Below are positions 61,651-64,000 of a stretch of 64,000 bases of DNA, in pieces. The notes beneath the pieces are model-generated. The model saw only the letters and a program-made list of their open reading frames with translations, had not been told where the DNA came from and searched no databases. Origin of the DNA: a virus; the IMG/VR virus record IMGVR_UViG_3300030329_004647, positions 168,029 to 232,028 of that record. One strand, written 5' to 3'. The stretch's first letter is position 1. Each line of letters starts with the position of its first letter. A program made the position numbers and the translations under genes.

Positions 61651-64000
61651 ATGTTTATAAACAAATACATATCGACACCTAGTCAAACAACAAGTAATTT
61701 TCCACCTAGTGGCACTGACTTTTGTTCAGGTTCAATAGAAGTGTTAAATGTCTCTGGCCTTACTTCTTTAGCTACTGTATCTTGGACAGGTCCAGGAGGA
61801 TTTACTAGTGATGAATGGAACATAACTAATTTATGTGTGGGTTCCTATACTGGAATTAGTAGTACTCCTGATGGTGGTGATAGAGGACAGGTAATTGTAG
61901 ATGTATCTGGTTACACATTACCAGTTTTTTCAGCTGGTACATTTGACGACACAAAACCTACTGAAGATAATAACGCTTGTATAACAGACCCAACTAAGTT
62001 TTGTAAAGTTATAGTATATTCCGCAGCAAGCAATACTGGACAACCAACACTTAACTATAGTTTATACAAAGATGGTGAGTTGTTTAGAGAAAAAATAATT
62101 AATAGTGGTGATACTAGAGTAGAGTTTTCAGATTTACCTAATGGATTATATACCATAAGTGTAGGTGACACTAGTTTATTTGTTGAAGAAAGTAGAGTTA
62201 GTTCAGCATGTTCTGGGTCAAGTGAGGTATTAGGTTTACTTAATTCTGTAGTTTTTAGTTCTAACACAGCATTTAGTTCGATTACTTCTGCCGATACAGT
62301 GATTAATCAACTACAAATTCATCCAGGAACCGAGAAGAGTTACCAAAGAATATCTCCTAATGCTCCTGGAGTATTTAGATTTGATAGATTTGCAGCAACT
62401 CTAAGTGGCTCTGAGCTTGATGATGATGGAAGATACGGGCCTTTTGGAGCATTTAATTCAGGAATATGGAATAACGGGATTATTACCAATGACCCAAGTT
62501 TATGGTTATATACAGGAAGTAGTCCTAGTCAAGGGGTTAATATAAATGAGGACCCAAACACTGGTAGAACTACCGATAACTCAAAATATTGGTACTTAGG
62601 ACAATCCGCGTTTACAGAAACTCCTCTGGCCAACCAACAAGGTACACAAGGCCCTGATAGGGATTTGGCTGGAAATTCATTTTCCAACAATCCTATACCT
62701 TATGTAGGTTCTTTTTACTATAACACCATTTCGGAAAAGTTTATGATGCTTGACACCGTAAGTAGTGGTGGAACAGGATATGGGGGTAAATATAGTGACT
62801 ATGCTTGGAGAACAATTGAACCACTAATAGATGCTGGTTACTCTGGTAACCCAACATCATCTACAGGATATACCGCACTACTTGGTAGTTCTACTGGAAA
62901 TCGACATCATGTTTTTAGATTTTTAGGACAAGGTGGTGACACTCCATGGATGACGGGAATAGAACCTTGGGGTACAGCTCACAATCTCCAAACCTGGTAT
63001 GATATAAGTAATACTTGGGGGCTTGGAAACCAAATGGGACAACTATTAGTATGTAACCCAATTGTCAGACAAGGGCCACTTCACTATATAAGTCCTTGTC
63101 ATTACAACAATTATGAACACAAAGTATATTTCAGTATGAGTGGTAATAATGTAAATTTAACTTATAGTGCTGGACAGTATTTAGGTTCGGGTATTGGAGG
63201 ACCTACAACCACATCGGGAGGTTTAGTTTTAGCAGCTTTTAAAGATGATTCTGGTTTATACGGCACCAGTGGAGTTACACACACAATAACTTTAGAATTG
63301 GATAACATTTCTGGAGCGACCGTTTATCACAATAAAGGTAATGAGGCTCATGGTTTCCAAAGAAGTATAAGAGGTAGAGAAATTGTAGACAGTGATTACG
63401 CTAATCCTGAATCAGTTAAACCTACTACCACTAAACCTTATAAAACATCCACAACAGCAGTAAGAGAAACAACTTTTAGGGAGTTTAGTAATGTTATATT
63501 AAGAAATTGGGCATCAGGAGCAACAGACATGGGTCCTAATTTAGCTAGAGTGCATGATGTGGGTCCCTTTACAGCGAATAGCTATTATTATTCGGGTACT
63601 TTAGACGGAAACGATACAGTAAGAAACCAAGGACAAGTTTATATTGGGGTATCCCGTACAGGTCAATATGGACAACATTTCAAAATTCAGATGACTAAAA
63701 CAATGATGCCAAGTGGTGCCGGCCGTCCGTATAATAGAGCTCAAATACAGTCAGGTTCAAATAGGTTCTATCCTGATTACGAAATAAATTTTAACTTAAT
63801 GGATAAGACCACTTGGTCGGGAAGTGCACAGTCAGCTCCTAGTTGGACAGACGGTACCGAACTTTATAAATTTTTGGGTGGAACAAGAGTAGGTTATACT
63901 CATTCATCTAACGCACTAAGTGGTGTGAGTTATTGGTACGGTGCAGGATTTACTGGTACACCATCAAATAGTATTGTTAATGTGACGGAACCACCACTCG
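61651..64000 (+). CDS. Fibre/adhesin protein, 3'-truncated by the window edge
   Basis: Open from the ATG at 61651 through the right edge, 783 codons without a stop, so the gene continues beyond the window. It starts 1 base after the previous stop. Ser/Thr/Gly-rich beta text with immunoglobulin- or PKD-like phrases (ATVSWTGPGGFTSDEWNITN, YSLYKDGELFREKI) at the N-terminus and longer globular text later (HVFRFLGQGGDTPWMTGIEP). It is probably part of the tail fibre set; receptor specificity cannot be told. Confidence 0.7.
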   Translation, partial: MFINKYISTPSQTTSNFPPSGTDFCSGSIEVLNVSGLTSLATVSWTGPGGFTSDEWNITNLCVGSYTGISSTPDGGDRGQVIVDVSGYTLPVFSAGTFDDTKPTEDNNACITDPTKFCKVIVYSAASNTGQPTLNYSLYKDGELFREKIINSGDTRVEFSDLPNGLYTISVGDTSLFVEESRVSSACSGSSEVLGLLNSVVFSSNTAFSSITSADTVINQLQIHPGTEKSYQRISPNAPGVFRFDRFAATLSGSELDDDGRYGPFGAFNSGIWNNGIITNDPSLWLYTGSSPSQGVNINEDPNTGRTTDNSKYWYLGQSAFTETPLANQQGTQGPDRDLAGNSFSNNPIPYVGSFYYNTISEKFMMLDTVSSGGTGYGGKYSDYAWRTIEPLIDAGYSGNPTSSTGYTALLGSSTGNRHHVFRFLGQGGDTPWMTGIEPWGTAHNLQTWYDISNTWGLGNQMGQLLVCNPIVRQGPLHYISPCHYNNYEHKVYFSMSGNNVNLTYSAGQYLGSGIGGPTTTSGGLVLAAFKDDSGLYGTSGVTHTITLELDNISGATVYHNKGNEAHGFQRSIRGREIVDSDYANPESVKPTTTKPYKTSTTAVRETTFREFSNVILRNWASGATDMGPNLARVHDVGPFTANSYYYSGTLDGNDTVRNQGQVYIGVSRTGQYGQHFKIQMTKTMMPSGAGRPYNRAQIQSGSNRFYPDYEINFNLMDKTTWSGSAQSAPSWTDGTELYKFLGGTRVGYTHSSNALSGVSYWYGAGFTGTPSNSIVNVTEPPL

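Noticed and set aside
1-64000. tRNA genes, CRISPR arrays, insertion sequences and homing endonucleases
   Set aside because: I saw no cloverleaf with CCA-type end, no regularly spaced repeats, and no transposase or endonuclease motifs; a dedicated scan could still find a weak tRNA.

Overview
The window is part of the genome of a large tailed phage with a contractile tail. It belongs to the wider T4-like group by gene content and very probably infects a member of the Bacteroidetes (Flavobacteriia-like, perhaps aquatic). The phage identity rests on a family B DNA polymerase, a gp32-type single-strand binding protein, a UvsX recombinase, a DnaB/gp41 helicase, and a long tail sheath, tube, hub and baseplate block. 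The host guess is an inference. It rests on low G+C, start codons preceded by A-rich stretches rather than strong Shine-Dalgarno sequences, two promoters resembling the Bacteroidetes TTG-N19/20-TAnnTTTG pattern, and GCTD-type, dockerin-like and PKD-like modules in the fibres. Neither the portal and capsid genes nor a terminase is in the window, so this is a fragment. It is open at both ends inside structural genes.

Layout. Positions 1-1.1 kb hold the end of a fibre-like protein and a small structural gene. 1.2-3.9 kb is DNA polymerase. 3.9-6.7 kb (minus strand) holds an S74-chaperone fibre protein, a neck-like protein and an unknown acidic protein. 6.7-7.2 kb is a divergent non-coding region. 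7.2-8.0 kb holds a two-helix membrane peptide, an outer-membrane barrel gene and a probable structured RNA ending in a terminator. 8.0-10.9 kb (minus) holds superoxide dismutase, an unknown partner and a SNF2 helicase. 10.9-33 kb is the neck and tail module: gp14- and gp15-like proteins, a giant sheath, the tube, a gp26-like protein, a small chaperone-like gene, the tape measure, a baseplate protein, a gp53/LysM protein and a 2036-residue hub ending in an M23 peptidase. Small accessory genes interrupt it (ribbon-helix-helix protein, HAD protein, Mom-like DNA modification enzyme). 33-41.5 kb is the replication and nucleotide module: SSB, UvsX, FEN nuclease, helicase, class II ribonucleotide reductase and two cysteine-rich small proteins. 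41.5-64 kb is the baseplate wedge (gp25, gp6) followed by very long baseplate and fibre proteins with carbohydrate-binding-like modules.

How it works together. Replication genes have candidate host-type promoters, while most virion genes are preceded by a TATTTAT element on the sense strand, often 14-17 bases before the start codon. This suggests an early/late split. Several non-structural proteins (SOD, HAD protein, three small acidic or helical proteins) carry one of two recurrent short helical segments that could be virion-packaging signals. The most interesting items are the pseudoknotted RNA at 7.9 kb, the dismutase with its N-terminal extension, the membrane-spanning baseplate protein, the enlarged sheath, the phage outer-membrane barrel and the Mom-like enzyme.
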